This document shows positions 44,155 through 52,055 of a stretch of DNA of 64,000 nt, in pieces; position 1 is the first letter of the stretch; the number at the start of each line of letters is the position of its first letter. The position numbers were made by a program, and so were the translations under genes. The stretch is from positions 1-64,000 of the forward strand of contig CAZHPV010000007.1 in NCBI GenBank assembly GCA_964534845.1. Direction: 5' to 3'. The notes beneath the pieces were generated by a model. It saw only the letters and a list, made by a program, of their open reading frames with translations, did no database searches and was not told the DNA's origin. The DNA comes from CALCKU01 sp964534845 (GTDB taxonomy: Bacteria > Pseudomonadota > Alphaproteobacteria > Caulobacterales > Maricaulaceae).

Positions 44155-44541
44155 TTAGTGCTTAATGAAAGCTTGCTCCAGAGGATAGACAACAAAACGC
44201 CATACCATCCCGTAAAATATGGGGCCGCCAATTAAAACTAGGTAGCGTATGTTGCCGGTTAGCCCATAAACTCTTTCCGGAATGCCAAAATAACTACCAA
44301 TGCTTGCCATAACGAGACCGATAAGAAGTCCAGTCAAAAGCATATTTCTTTTATTTCTCTCAAATTTAACAAAAGATGATATGAAATTGCAGAGGCCAAA
44401 TAATAGTGGAACAATTAAGCCGACATACATAAAATCAAGGTCTCCCCCTGCGCGCGTATTAGACACGGCAAGACCTAATAATGGCCAGAGTGTGGCTGGC
44501 AAAGAGGATGCAATTACAAAATACTTGAAACCTGATTTCAT
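44155..44541 (-). CDS. Hypothetical four-segment membrane protein
   Basis: No family is recognised. From the ATG at 44541 the 128 residues contain four hydrophobic stretches: YFVIASSLPATLWPLLGLAV, FMYVGLIVPLLFGLCNFIS, MLLTGLLIGLVMASIGSYF and YLVLIGGPIFYGMVWRFVV. This suggests a small four-helix inner-membrane protein. It is in the repeat-flanked accessory block and has a higher A+T content than its surroundings. An in-frame TTG at 44571 could start it ten residues earlier. Confidence 0.6.
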   Translation of the reverse strand: MKSGFKYFVIASSLPATLWPLLGLAVSNTRAGGDLDFMYVGLIVPLLFGLCNFISSFVKFERNKRNMLLTGLLIGLVMASIGSYFGIPERVYGLTGNIRYLVLIGGPIFYGMVWRFVVYPLEQAFIKH

Positions 44542-44721
44542 GTTTAGCTCACTATCATGATTTACCTGCAAGGGTAATGGTTATTTTCATTTTCTCTTAA
44601 AGAAAACAATAGCACATCCATATGGTCTATTAGATTTTATGCTGCGGGGTATTACATCGCAATCTCATTCTGTGCTGTCCGATATCAGATCGATGAAACC
44701 TTCCACTCCTATCAGATACTA

Positions 44722-44793
44722 TTGAGTGTCTTTAACTCGTCCAAAATAAGCCGCTGAACTTAGAGGCTTGAAACGCCCAATGTAGGACGCTCG
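44722..44793 (+). repeat. Palindromic intergenic repeat, copy c (double unit)
   Basis: Core units CTCGTCCAAAATAAGCCGCT and AACGCCCAATGTAGGACGCT are arranged as a long imperfect hairpin: outer GAGTGTC pairs with GGACGCTC and inner AAGCC pairs with GGCTT (44748-44752 with 44765-44769). It lies on the 3' side of the zinc-ribbon gene at 44860. The opening ATTGAGTGTCTT is identical to that of copy d at 46481. Confidence 0.7.
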
Positions 44794-44859
44794 TCCTATG
44801 TCCACTATGGGGATAAGTGTCGCTTTATTGACAATTTAAAGTGAAGATCATCCCCTTTA

Positions 44860-45111
44860 CTAAGCCAGTCCGCCTTTAAAGCCTTCTGTCTCATGTTCAT
44901 TCGCAAGAGCGATCATAATCTTGCCTTTGCATTTCCATTGCTGGCAACGCAACCGTTTCTCAAACTCATCAAGACAGAGCTGTCGCATATGTGACTTATG
45001 AAGATGATGAGCGGGCATTTCATACCAAACGTAACCACACCCCTTGCAGAGGCATTCTATCTTCTGGTTGGGCTCCATATCTAAAAGCTGTTGTTTCGTC
45101 TTCCACCCCAT
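44860..45111 (-). CDS. Small zinc-ribbon-like protein paired with the Y-family polymerase
   Basis: From the ATG at 45111 the product has 83 residues. Cysteines at 20, 22 and 25 (CLCKGC) and at 56 and 61 (CQQWKC), with histidines at 35-41 between, look like a zinc ribbon. The family is not recognised. The start overlaps the polymerase stop by one base (TAATG), so the two are translated together and probably act together. A role as polymerase accessory factor, DNA end or protein-interaction module is only inference from this coupling. Confidence 0.65.
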   Translation of the reverse strand: MGWKTKQQLLDMEPNQKIECLCKGCGYVWYEMPAHHLHKSHMRQLCLDEFEKRLRCQQWKCKGKIMIALANEHETEGFKGGLA

Positions 45112-46376
45112 TACCAAAAGTCCTCAGCGCGAGGTATGCGAGTATAGCTAATCTTGCCGCCAAGGTTCCCGCCCGGCGGCATGACCCATTTCCCCATCGT
45201 CACAAGGGATTTACCGTAACGCGCGTTAAGTCCGTCCACAGCCCGCGTAATACTTTCCCACTTCTGCCGTTCCGGGTCGTCATTAAGGAGCATATCGAGC
45301 TGACGGCTACCTGACGGCGTAAGCTCGCCTAGTGTCACGCCAAGGCGCACGATTTTCATACGCGGCGGCACCTCTTGTTTTGCGTGGCTCCAGAGCTTAT
45401 CCAGCGCTGTTAGGCAAGTTTGGTCATCATTGGCCGCGTGGAGTTTATGTCGTGTTGTCCAACTATATTCACCTTTCTTATAGCCGCGCCGCAAGCTTAA
45501 CCACATGAACAAGGTGCTGGCATAAAAGCCCTCACGCCGCATCCGCCTCGCGGCTTTCACAAGCAGGATACGGGAACAATCCCGCGCATCTTTAAAGGTG
45601 CGGAGTTCGGGCGGCAGGACTCGCCCATGGCCGAACATCCCGCGTTCTGATTTACCCGCCTGAATGTCATAGCCATGAAGCGCATACCAAAGCCGTTCGC
45701 CCGTGACATTGCGCCAAAGCTTTCGCATTTGCTTAGGCTCCGTCGCGAGTAAATCACGCATGTTATAAACCCCCGCCATATGAAGTCGTTTTTCCATTCG
45801 CTTTCCTATGCCTGGAATATCGTCAAAGGGGAGTCTCAGCATTGGCGCTGGCATGGCTTGCGGCGTCCAGATCGTCACGCCATTGGGCTTGTCCATCTTA
45901 CACGCGATTTTGGCGAGGTGGCGATTAGCGGCAAAGCCAATGGAACAGGTCACATGCGGCCCAACCCCTTCGGCAATCGCGGCTTTCAAATTGCGCGCGA
46001 GCGTCTGGGGGTCAGCAATGTCTTTGCGGTCCAGTTTGCAACATAACTCATCTATCGACTTGATAGCCGAAACAGGGATGACGCTATTAATTTCAGCCAG
46101 AAGCGCATTATGCGCGCGGCGATACAGGTCAGGGCTTTGCGGTTGCAATATCAGCTCAGGACAGATGCGCTTCGCATCCCCTAGTCGCATGACATTTTTA
46201 ACGCCCCGCGCTTTAGCTTCTTTAGAGCAAGCGATAACACACGTATGGACTGTCCCGTCAAAGGGAACAATCCCGACAGGCTTACCGCGCAAATGCGGTC
46301 TGGCTTGTTGCTCGACACTGGCAAAAAAGCCGTCAAAGTCGAGATAGAGCCATTCGATTGTGTTGGGTTTTCGCAC
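45111..46376 (-). CDS. Y-family (DinB-like) translesion DNA polymerase
   Basis: A 421-residue error-tolerant DNA polymerase. The N-terminal catalytic motif YLDFDGFFASVE carries the first metal aspartate (D13), and SIDE near residues 107-110 supplies D109 and E110. The finger CSKEAKARGVKNVMRLGDA and thumb helix-hairpin-helix DDIPGIGKRMEKRLHMAGV follow, then a little-finger domain. It lacks a C-terminal beta-clamp motif that I can recognise. Translation starts at a GTG. A LexA-type box inside its promoter indicates SOS induction. It is one base from the zinc-ribbon gene and flanked by palindromic repeats. Confidence 0.9.
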   Translation of the reverse strand: MRKPNTIEWLYLDFDGFFASVEQQARPHLRGKPVGIVPFDGTVHTCVIACSKEAKARGVKNVMRLGDAKRICPELILQPQSPDLYRRAHNALLAEINSVIPVSAIKSIDELCCKLDRKDIADPQTLARNLKAAIAEGVGPHVTCSIGFAANRHLAKIACKMDKPNGVTIWTPQAMPAPMLRLPFDDIPGIGKRMEKRLHMAGVYNMRDLLATEPKQMRKLWRNVTGERLWYALHGYDIQAGKSERGMFGHGRVLPPELRTFKDARDCSRILLVKAARRMRREGFYASTLFMWLSLRRGYKKGEYSWTTRHKLHAANDDQTCLTALDKLWSHAKQEVPPRMKIVRLGVTLGELTPSGSRQLDMLLNDDPERQKWESITRAVDGLNARYGKSLVTMGKWVMPPGGNLGGKISYTRIPRAEDFW

Positions 46377-46407
46377 GATATTGACTATCCATAATTATGA
46401 ATCTTCA

Positions 46408-46436
46408 AATAAGAACAAAAATAGAACATTAGTCAA
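46408..46436 (-). promoter_or_regulatory. Minus-strand promoter overlapped by a LexA box
   Basis: On the minus strand, TTGACT (-35, 46431-46436) and CTTATT (-10, 46408-46413) are 17 bases apart. The spacer contains GTTC-N7-GTTC (plus-strand GAAC-N7-GAAC, 46413-46427), the alphaproteobacterial LexA consensus. LexA bound here would block the polymerase promoter, released during the SOS response. The site ends about 37 bases before the GTG start. Confidence 0.8.
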
Positions 46437-46481
46437 CTAGGAATTTGATCCTATGCTGAATTCGTATGTGGATAACAATCA

Positions 46482-46517
46482 TTGAGTGTCTTAAAATCGC
46501 CCAAAATAAGACACTGA
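46482..46517 (+). repeat. Palindromic intergenic repeat, copy d
   Basis: A perfect nine-base stem: AGTGTCTTA (46485-46493) pairs with TAAGACACT (46507-46515) around a 13-base loop, with core ATCGCCCAAAATAAGACACT. It lies between the SOS polymerase unit and the thiolase gene, on the 3' side of the thiolase. It is the most symmetrical member of the family. Confidence 0.75.
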
Positions 46518-46577
46518 GTTGAGGTCCCCTTTGGGATTTAGCGCTCTCTCAGGCCGTGAGGATTAAGCCTGCACCTT

Positions 46578-47756
46578 TTAAGCCCGCTTAAGACACACTG
46601 CCGTGGCTTCACCGCCGCCAATACACAGGCTGGCGACACCTGTTTTGGCGTCACGTTTTTCCATAGCTGCGATAAGCGTTGCGATGATACGCGCGCCCGA
46701 GGCGCCAATGGGATGACCCAGCACACACCCACCGCCATTTACATTAACTTTCTCATGATCCAGCCCCAGTTCCTGCATGGCAATCATGGGGACGACGGCA
46801 AAAGCTTCGTTGATTTCCCAAAGGTCAACATCACTCGCGTCCCACCCCGCTTTGTCCAGCGCCTTTTGCATGGCTTTAACAGGCGCTGTCGTGAAATAGG
46901 CCGGCGCATGGGCGTGGGCTGCATGCGAGACAATTTCGGCGAGTATCTTATGCCCGCCCTCTTTGGCTTCAGATTTGCGCATAAGTACAAGCGCAGCCGC
47001 CCCGTCATTTATCGAGCTGGCATTAGCAGCCGTGACTGTACCGTCTTTGGTAAAAACCGCCCGCAGGCTCGGGATTTTTTCAGGACGGGCATTTTTGGGG
47101 CCTTCATCTTCTGTTATGACTATATCGCCCTTACGGTGTTTGACATTCACCGGAGTCAGTTCACGTTCAAAGTCGCCATTTTCCTGAGCCTTTTGGGCCC
47201 GGCGTACTGATTCAATCGCATAGGCATCTTGTTGCTCGCGCGTGAATTGGTATTCCTTGGCAATCATATCGGCAAAAACGCCCATAGCATTACCCTCATA
47301 GGCATCTGTCAGCCCGTCATACATCATGCTATCGACCATTTCGACATTGCCCATACGCGCCCCGCCGCGCGCCTTGGGCATCAGGTAAGGCGCATTTGTC
47401 ATGCTTTCCATACCGCCCGCAACCGCTATATTGATTGACCCTGCCTTGATAGCATCATGGGCCATAATCGCGGCCTGCATACCAGAGCCGCACATCTTAT
47501 TGATAGTCGTAGCCTCTACATGGTCTGCCAATCCGGCCTTAAAAGCCGCCTGCCGCGCTGGCGCTTGGCCTTGCCCAGCGGGTAAAACACATCCCATAAT
47601 AGCCTGCTCAACCTTATCAGGCTCAATGCCGGCTTCTTTTATGGCGCCCTTTATAGCCACAGCCCCAAGTGTCGACGCCTTCACAGTCGCAAAAGCCCCT
47701 TGAAAAGCCCCCATTGGCGTTCTCGCCAAACCAATAATAACAACAGGATCAACCAT
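46578..47756 (-). CDS. Acetyl-CoA C-acetyltransferase (thiolase)
   Basis: A 392-residue biosynthetic-type thiolase that condenses two acetyl-CoA or cleaves 3-ketoacyl-CoA. The acyl-enzyme cysteine is in NKMCGSGMQAA (about residue 88), the catalytic histidine in GGGCVLGHPIGASGARI and the second cysteine in SLCIGGGEATA. The INEAFAVVP motif is also present. It could supply acetoacetyl-CoA for polyhydroxybutyrate or ketone metabolism, but no phaB or phaC is seen nearby. It is two bases after a small membrane protein gene on the same strand. Confidence 0.93.
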   Translation of the reverse strand: MVDPVVIIGLARTPMGAFQGAFATVKASTLGAVAIKGAIKEAGIEPDKVEQAIMGCVLPAGQGQAPARQAAFKAGLADHVEATTINKMCGSGMQAAIMAHDAIKAGSINIAVAGGMESMTNAPYLMPKARGGARMGNVEMVDSMMYDGLTDAYEGNAMGVFADMIAKEYQFTREQQDAYAIESVRRAQKAQENGDFERELTPVNVKHRKGDIVITEDEGPKNARPEKIPSLRAVFTKDGTVTAANASSINDGAAALVLMRKSEAKEGGHKILAEIVSHAAHAHAPAYFTTAPVKAMQKALDKAGWDASDVDLWEINEAFAVVPMIAMQELGLDHEKVNVNGGGCVLGHPIGASGARIIATLIAAMEKRDAKTGVASLCIGGGEATAVCLKRA

Positions 47757-47758
47757 AT

Positions 47759-47950
47759 TTACTCCTCTAAATCTATTTGGGTTTGATTTCCCGAGCTTTT
47801 CTTTTCAGCCCGTAAGTTTGCCAAATGCGCCTTTCGTTCGCGACGCAATACCCGTTGTTCAGTTTCAAATTTTCTCTTTCGCTGATTTGAAAAAAACAAA
47901 ATGCCTATGCACGCTAAAACCAGCAAAACTATAATAAGACTATCGGACAT
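47759..47950 (-). CDS. Small membrane protein with basic coiled tail
   Basis: The 63-residue product has an N-terminal membrane helix (SLIIVLLVLACIGILFF, residues 4-20) and a highly charged helical tail rich in Arg, Lys and Glu (FETEQRVLRRERKAHLANLR). It lies two bases upstream of the thiolase gene, so they form one transcript. The family is not recognised; the shape resembles small inner-membrane adaptor proteins, but no partner is evident. Confidence 0.55.
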   Translation of the reverse strand: MSDSLIIVLLVLACIGILFFSNQRKRKFETEQRVLRRERKAHLANLRAEKKSSGNQTQIDLEE

Positions 47951-47966
47951 ACATACTCAAAATTTC

Positions 47967-48002
47967 AAAAAAAATGACCCAACCCTTAGTAAAGGGTGGG
48001 TC
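47967..48002 (-). terminator. Rho-independent terminator after the dodecin gene
   Basis: On the minus strand, GACCCACCCTT and AAGGGTTGGGTC form an 11-pair stem with a one-base bulge and a four-base loop, followed by a run of T (plus-strand A-run 47967-47974). It lies about 75 bases past the dodecin stop and ends that transcript before the small membrane protein gene. Confidence 0.85.
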
Positions 48003-48078
48003 ACAAATAACAAGTCACATAAATTTCAGATGAATCCAATGATTATATGAACTTTATTCAACAAACGATCAAATATAA

Positions 48079-48285
48079 CTAGTCTTTAACCTGAAATGTT
48101 ACCTGCATATTGACGCGAAAATTCTCAACATTGCCGTCACTGCCAACAGTCGCAGACTGATCGTTCACATAAATAGACTTAATGTTCTTCACAGTTTTTG
48201 ACATGCGCGTTACACCGTTCTTTATGGCCTGTTCAAATGACTTTGGACTTTCGGACATGATTTGGACAGATTTCATAATAGCCAT
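48079..48285 (-). CDS. Dodecin-family small protein
   Basis: Dodecins form hollow dodecamers that bind flavin or, in some cases, other ligands. The 68-residue product matches the family size and topology: VQIMSESPKSFEQAIKNGVTRMSKTV, then NIKSIYVNDQSATVGSDG and FRVNMQVTFQVKD. The tryptophan that stacks on the flavin in characterised dodecins is missing; the corresponding segment reads NIKSIYV. Flavin binding may be lost or altered. It lies downstream of mnmA and ends at its own terminator. Confidence 0.8.
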   Translation of the reverse strand: MAIMKSVQIMSESPKSFEQAIKNGVTRMSKTVKNIKSIYVNDQSATVGSDGNVENFRVNMQVTFQVKD

Positions 48286-48381
48286 AGTTTTCTCCTCAAA
48301 TTATGGATTAATAGAAACATTTTACAGATATCAGTTCGACTGTATATGCAGTTTTGCAGTTTATTGTGAATTAGCGTAACT

Positions 48382-49608
48382 TTAAGTCGAACGGGTAATC
48401 CAGCCACCCCCGAGAACACGCGAGGATTCGGCGCCGGGCTCATAAAAAACACAGGCTTGTCCCGGCGATATACCTTCCGCCGGCGTATCAAGATCAATGA
48501 CCACGTCACCGTCAAAAACCGAAAAGCGGGCCGGTGTTGGCGCCTGTGTAGACCGGATTTTCACACTTAATTCGCGGCCAGAAAGGTCGGAGCCAAAATT
48601 GCCCTCCCCAATCCAGTTAATATCTTCAAGCCATATACGCGAGCGTGCCAAGGCCGAACGCGGTCCGACAATGATGCGGTCCTGTTCCGCCTCTATTCTA
48701 ACAACATATAGCGGCTCTGCACCCGAACCGTCGGCTAGCCCTAAACCGCGGCGCTGTCCGATTGTATAATACATCACCCCGCGGTGACGGCCCAAAATTT
48801 TGCCATTAATATGCACAATCTCACCGGGAACGGCGGCATTGGGACGTAACTTTTCAATGACATCCGTATATTTGCCGTTTGGCACAAAGCAGATATCTTG
48901 ACTGTCTGGTTTTGCAGCCACGTTCAAACCCATCTCAACCGCCAAGTTACGCGTCTGCGATTTATCCATATGGCCGAGCGGAAACCGTAAAAACGCCAAT
49001 TGTTCGGCTGTTGTGGCAAATAGAAAATAACTCTGGTCTTTCCCGCCGTCATAGGCCCGGTGTAATTCCGGCCCGTCCTTTCCCATGACGCGCTTTATAT
49101 AATGCCCTGTCGCCATACAATCTGCATTAAGATCTTTGGCAACTTTTAACAGGTCTTTGAACTTAACGGTCTGATTGCACCGCACACACGGAATAGGCGT
49201 TGCGCCTTGCAGATAGCTATCGGCAAAGTCCTCAATCACCTGCTGGCGAAAATTACTCTCATAATCTAAAACATAGTGCGGAAAATCCATCATTTCGGCA
49301 ACACGCTTGGCGTCGTAGATATCTTGGCCCGCGCAACAGGCTTTTGCTTTTTGAATAGCCGCGCCGTGATCATATAATTGCAAGGTCACGCCAATAACCT
49401 CATAGCCTTCGCGCGCAAGGAGAGCGGCGCAAACCGAACTATCTACCCCGCCGCTCATGGCAACAACCACACGCGTATCAGCAACAGGTTTCGCAAAGCC
49501 CAGACTATTAACGGGGCTATTAACTTGATTATCAAGTTTAGCCGTCGTCTTAAGCTGAGCTGTGTGATCCACGGCTTTGAAGGTATTATGATCGCTTTTT
49601 TGGGTCAC
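48382..49608 (-). CDS. mnmA: tRNA-specific 2-thiouridylase
   Basis: MnmA inserts sulfur into U34 of tRNA(Lys), tRNA(Glu) and tRNA(Gln). The 408 residues have the PP-loop (VAMSGGVDSSVCAALL), the first catalytic cysteine in TPIPCVRCNQTVKF, the partner cysteine in DSQDICFVPNG, and GKDQSYFLF and YTIGQRRGLGL in between. The sequence begins with a GTG (49608) about ten bases after AGGA and has a 45-residue non-conserved N-terminal extension before the PP-loop, longer than usual. Its normal sulfur donor system is not nearby. Confidence 0.95.
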   Translation of the reverse strand: MTQKSDHNTFKAVDHTAQLKTTAKLDNQVNSPVNSLGFAKPVADTRVVVAMSGGVDSSVCAALLAREGYEVIGVTLQLYDHGAAIQKAKACCAGQDIYDAKRVAEMMDFPHYVLDYESNFRQQVIEDFADSYLQGATPIPCVRCNQTVKFKDLLKVAKDLNADCMATGHYIKRVMGKDGPELHRAYDGGKDQSYFLFATTAEQLAFLRFPLGHMDKSQTRNLAVEMGLNVAAKPDSQDICFVPNGKYTDVIEKLRPNAAVPGEIVHINGKILGRHRGVMYYTIGQRRGLGLADGSGAEPLYVVRIEAEQDRIIVGPRSALARSRIWLEDINWIGEGNFGSDLSGRELSVKIRSTQAPTPARFSVFDGDVVIDLDTPAEGISPGQACVFYEPGAESSRVLGGGWITRST

Positions 49609-49915
49609 TAAATCCTATTTCGTGTACGTTTTAAGCCTGCGCAAAAAATAAATTTTAAAAAAAATTCTTAATCCACCGGCTCCTATAAAGGGCCTTTTGT
49701 ATCAAGTCGAGACATGTTCGATTACGGTTACCATAAAAAAGACTCAATAGAATCAACATCTTATTTTTTCTGTAAACCTTTATTAACGTAAAAAGCCTTT
49801 CTGTTAACCTTCGTAAACATATGTTTTTATTGAGTTTTTTTTAGCTCGCTTAAACTCTTTTTAACCCGCTCCGCCTATAAGGGCATATCATAAAAAATAC
49901 CAGAGGGGCAGGTGA
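49609..49915. other. AT-rich intergenic region upstream of sciP
   Basis: A 307-base gap between the divergent mnmA and sciP genes. Apart from the CtrA box at 49850-49864, it has several TTAAC elements (about 49782 and 49803) that resemble CtrA half-sites. I see no other gene in it. Confidence 0.6.
49850..49864 (+). promoter_or_regulatory. CtrA box TTAA-N7-TTAA in the sciP promoter
   Basis: TTAA at 49850-49853 and TTAA at 49861-49864 are exactly seven bases apart, the full CtrA consensus. A TATAAG element (49876-49881) lies just downstream as a possible -10. In Caulobacter CtrA activates sciP and SciP in turn blocks CtrA-activated promoters, so this site fits that loop. Confidence 0.8.
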
Positions 49916-50188
49916 ATGTCAGAGGTCAGACGTAAAAGAGAAAACGTAGTTATCGGTCCAGAGGGCACAGCGCTCACAATGGCGGATCTACCGAAGCCTG
50001 ATACAGTCCGTTGGGTGATCCGACGCAAAGCCGAAGTCGTTGCCGCCGTGAGGGGTGGATTGCTCACTCTAGAAGGCGCATGTGACCGCTACGGTCTATC
50101 TACTGAAGAATTTCTGTCTTGGCAGCGTACAATTGAAGCCCATGGTCTAGCCGGCTTACGTACGACACGTATCCAGCAATACAGATAA
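49916..50188 (+). CDS. sciP: SciP-type CtrA-inhibitory protein (DUF1153)
   Basis: The 90-residue protein matches DUF1153/SciP: VIGPEGTALTMADLPKPDTVRWVIRRKAEVVAAV, then LLTLEGACDRYGLSTEEFLSWQ. SciP binds CtrA and DNA to repress CtrA-activated genes late in the cell cycle in Caulobacter. Length and motif agree with that role. The gene is transcribed alone behind a perfect CtrA box and a GAGGGGCAGG ribosome-binding site, which is strong evidence for a dimorphic or cell-cycle-regulated alphaproteobacterium. Confidence 0.92.
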   Translation: MSEVRRKRENVVIGPEGTALTMADLPKPDTVRWVIRRKAEVVAAVRGGLLTLEGACDRYGLSTEEFLSWQRTIEAHGLAGLRTTRIQQYR

Positions 50189-50288
50189 TCCAACACCCGC
50201 AATTCCCATGCTCTAAACTTGCTTTTTACCGCGGAAAAGTGATCAAATATAGCTTTACCCGCCTATAATAAACACGCATATAGCGGCA

Positions 50289-52055
50289 ATGTTTTCGAAA
50301 AAGAACACACGAGACGGAGCAAATTTGCAGGTTTCTAGACGGAATCTAATCGGCGGCATGGGCGCTGCCATGACGGCTTCTGGCATAACCGCCTGCACGC
50401 GCGATACGCCTAAATCATTTACAGCAAAGTCCGAGATGATAACGGGAACCTTTTCCCACGGGATTGCCTCAGGCGACCCAACGCAAAATGCCGTAATTTT
50501 ATGGACCCGAATCTCGCCCGATAATCCGGCCGGAGGCGCAGTTGAAGTGACTTGGGAGGTCAGTCTTAAAGAGGACTTCACCAATTTAGCCCTCTCAGGC
50601 GTTTTCGAAACCAGCCAAACACGCAATTGGACTGTTAAAGTTGATGCCATTGGTCTGGAGCCCGGATTACGCTATTTTTACCGCTTTAGAACCTCAGACA
50701 AAACCTCGCCCATTGGCCAGACGAAAACACTGCCAAAAGGTGACGTCGGGTCGGCGCGTTTTGCCGTTGTGTCCTGCGCTAACTGGCAGCACGGTTTTTT
50801 TAATGTCTATGATTACATCTCCAGACAAGATCATTTTGACGCTCTGATACATCTTGGCGATTACATTTATGAATACGGCGCGGATCGTTACCTCGATCAC
50901 CCGGCAGGTCAGCAAGGCCGGTTACATCAACCGCGCCATGAAATTATTACGCTGGAAGATTACCGCACGCGCCATGCTCAATACCGCACAGACATCGCCC
51001 TACAAAATTTAACGGCAAAAATGCCGCTTATCTCGATATGGGATGATCACGAAACAAGCAATGATAGCTGGAAGACAGGCGCAGAAAATCATAATGCCAA
51101 TGAAGGCGATTGGGAAGACCGTAAAACGGCAGCCCTGCGCGCCTATTATGAATGGATGCCAATCAGGGAACCTCGCCCGGGACGTGTACGCGAAGATATC
51201 TTTCGAACATATGACTACGGCAACCTCCTGACCCTTGTCACACTTGAAACACGCCTTATGGCAAGAACCGAGCCTTTAATCTTGGAAAATGACGCCGCGG
51301 AAATTAGCGCCGACCCGGACGCTTATAAAGCGAATGTCTTATGGGACCCTAAACGGGAAATGTTAGGGCAAGCTCAAAGCGAACATATTACCGACGCTCT
51401 CAGCACATCAAAAAAGAACGGCGTTAAGTGGCGCTTTCTGGCCAATCAAGTGGTTATGGGCAGGGTCTTAACCACAGATATGACACCATATATCGACGCC
51501 GAAACTCTGGATAATATTGCGGTGGCCTGGCCCGGCGTGAAAGATGTTTTTGAGTTATCGAGATTAAATCTACCCGTTTACCCCGATAGCTGGGACGGCT
51601 ATCCCGTGGCCCGCGAAAACTTCTACAACAAACTCAAAGCCGTAGGGGTAGAAGATATTGTGGTTCTGACAGGAGACAGCCATGAGTTTTGGGTCAATGA
51701 CCTGACGTCCGAAAAAGGCGATAAGATGGGCGTGGAATTAGGCACAAGCTCCGTGTCATCGGAAACTCTGGTAAACTTTATGGGTGATAAGACGGCAGAT
51801 TATAACCTGCTCATCACACAGGCTAATTCAGATGTTCTCTATTATAATGCCGTGCATAACGGCTTTATCGATTTAATTGTCACCCCTGAAAAAGCTACAG
51901 CAAAATTAATCGGCATCGATACTGTACTCTCCAAAGACTACCAGATTTTCGACATCGCAGCCTTCACGCTCAAACATGAAAAAAAGTCTGTTCGTGTCAC
52001 AAACCCGCAAGGTTTGAACCTAAAACAACGTGCCCTCTTTAGCGGCCTTGGCTAA
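50289..52055 (+). CDS. phoD: PhoD-type alkaline phosphatase/phosphodiesterase (Tat-exported)
   Basis: A 588-residue metallophosphoesterase of the PhoD family. The N-terminus has a twin-arginine motif (SRRNLIGG) followed by a lipobox-like ITAC, so it is exported folded and perhaps lipid-anchored. PhoD motifs follow: GIASGDPTQNAVILWTRI, the metal-binding HLGDYIYEYG, WDDHETSND and LTGDSHEFWVND near the C-terminus. It probably releases phosphate from phosphodiesters during phosphate limitation. Its 3' end overlaps the convergent desaturase gene by 17 bases. Confidence 0.93.
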   Translation: MFSKKNTRDGANLQVSRRNLIGGMGAAMTASGITACTRDTPKSFTAKSEMITGTFSHGIASGDPTQNAVILWTRISPDNPAGGAVEVTWEVSLKEDFTNLALSGVFETSQTRNWTVKVDAIGLEPGLRYFYRFRTSDKTSPIGQTKTLPKGDVGSARFAVVSCANWQHGFFNVYDYISRQDHFDALIHLGDYIYEYGADRYLDHPAGQQGRLHQPRHEIITLEDYRTRHAQYRTDIALQNLTAKMPLISIWDDHETSNDSWKTGAENHNANEGDWEDRKTAALRAYYEWMPIREPRPGRVREDIFRTYDYGNLLTLVTLETRLMARTEPLILENDAAEISADPDAYKANVLWDPKREMLGQAQSEHITDALSTSKKNGVKWRFLANQVVMGRVLTTDMTPYIDAETLDNIAVAWPGVKDVFELSRLNLPVYPDSWDGYPVARENFYNKLKAVGVEDIVVLTGDSHEFWVNDLTSEKGDKMGVELGTSSVSSETLVNFMGDKTADYNLLITQANSDVLYYNAVHNGFIDLIVTPEKATAKLIGIDTVLSKDYQIFDIAAFTLKHEKKSVRVTNPQGLNLKQRALFSGLG

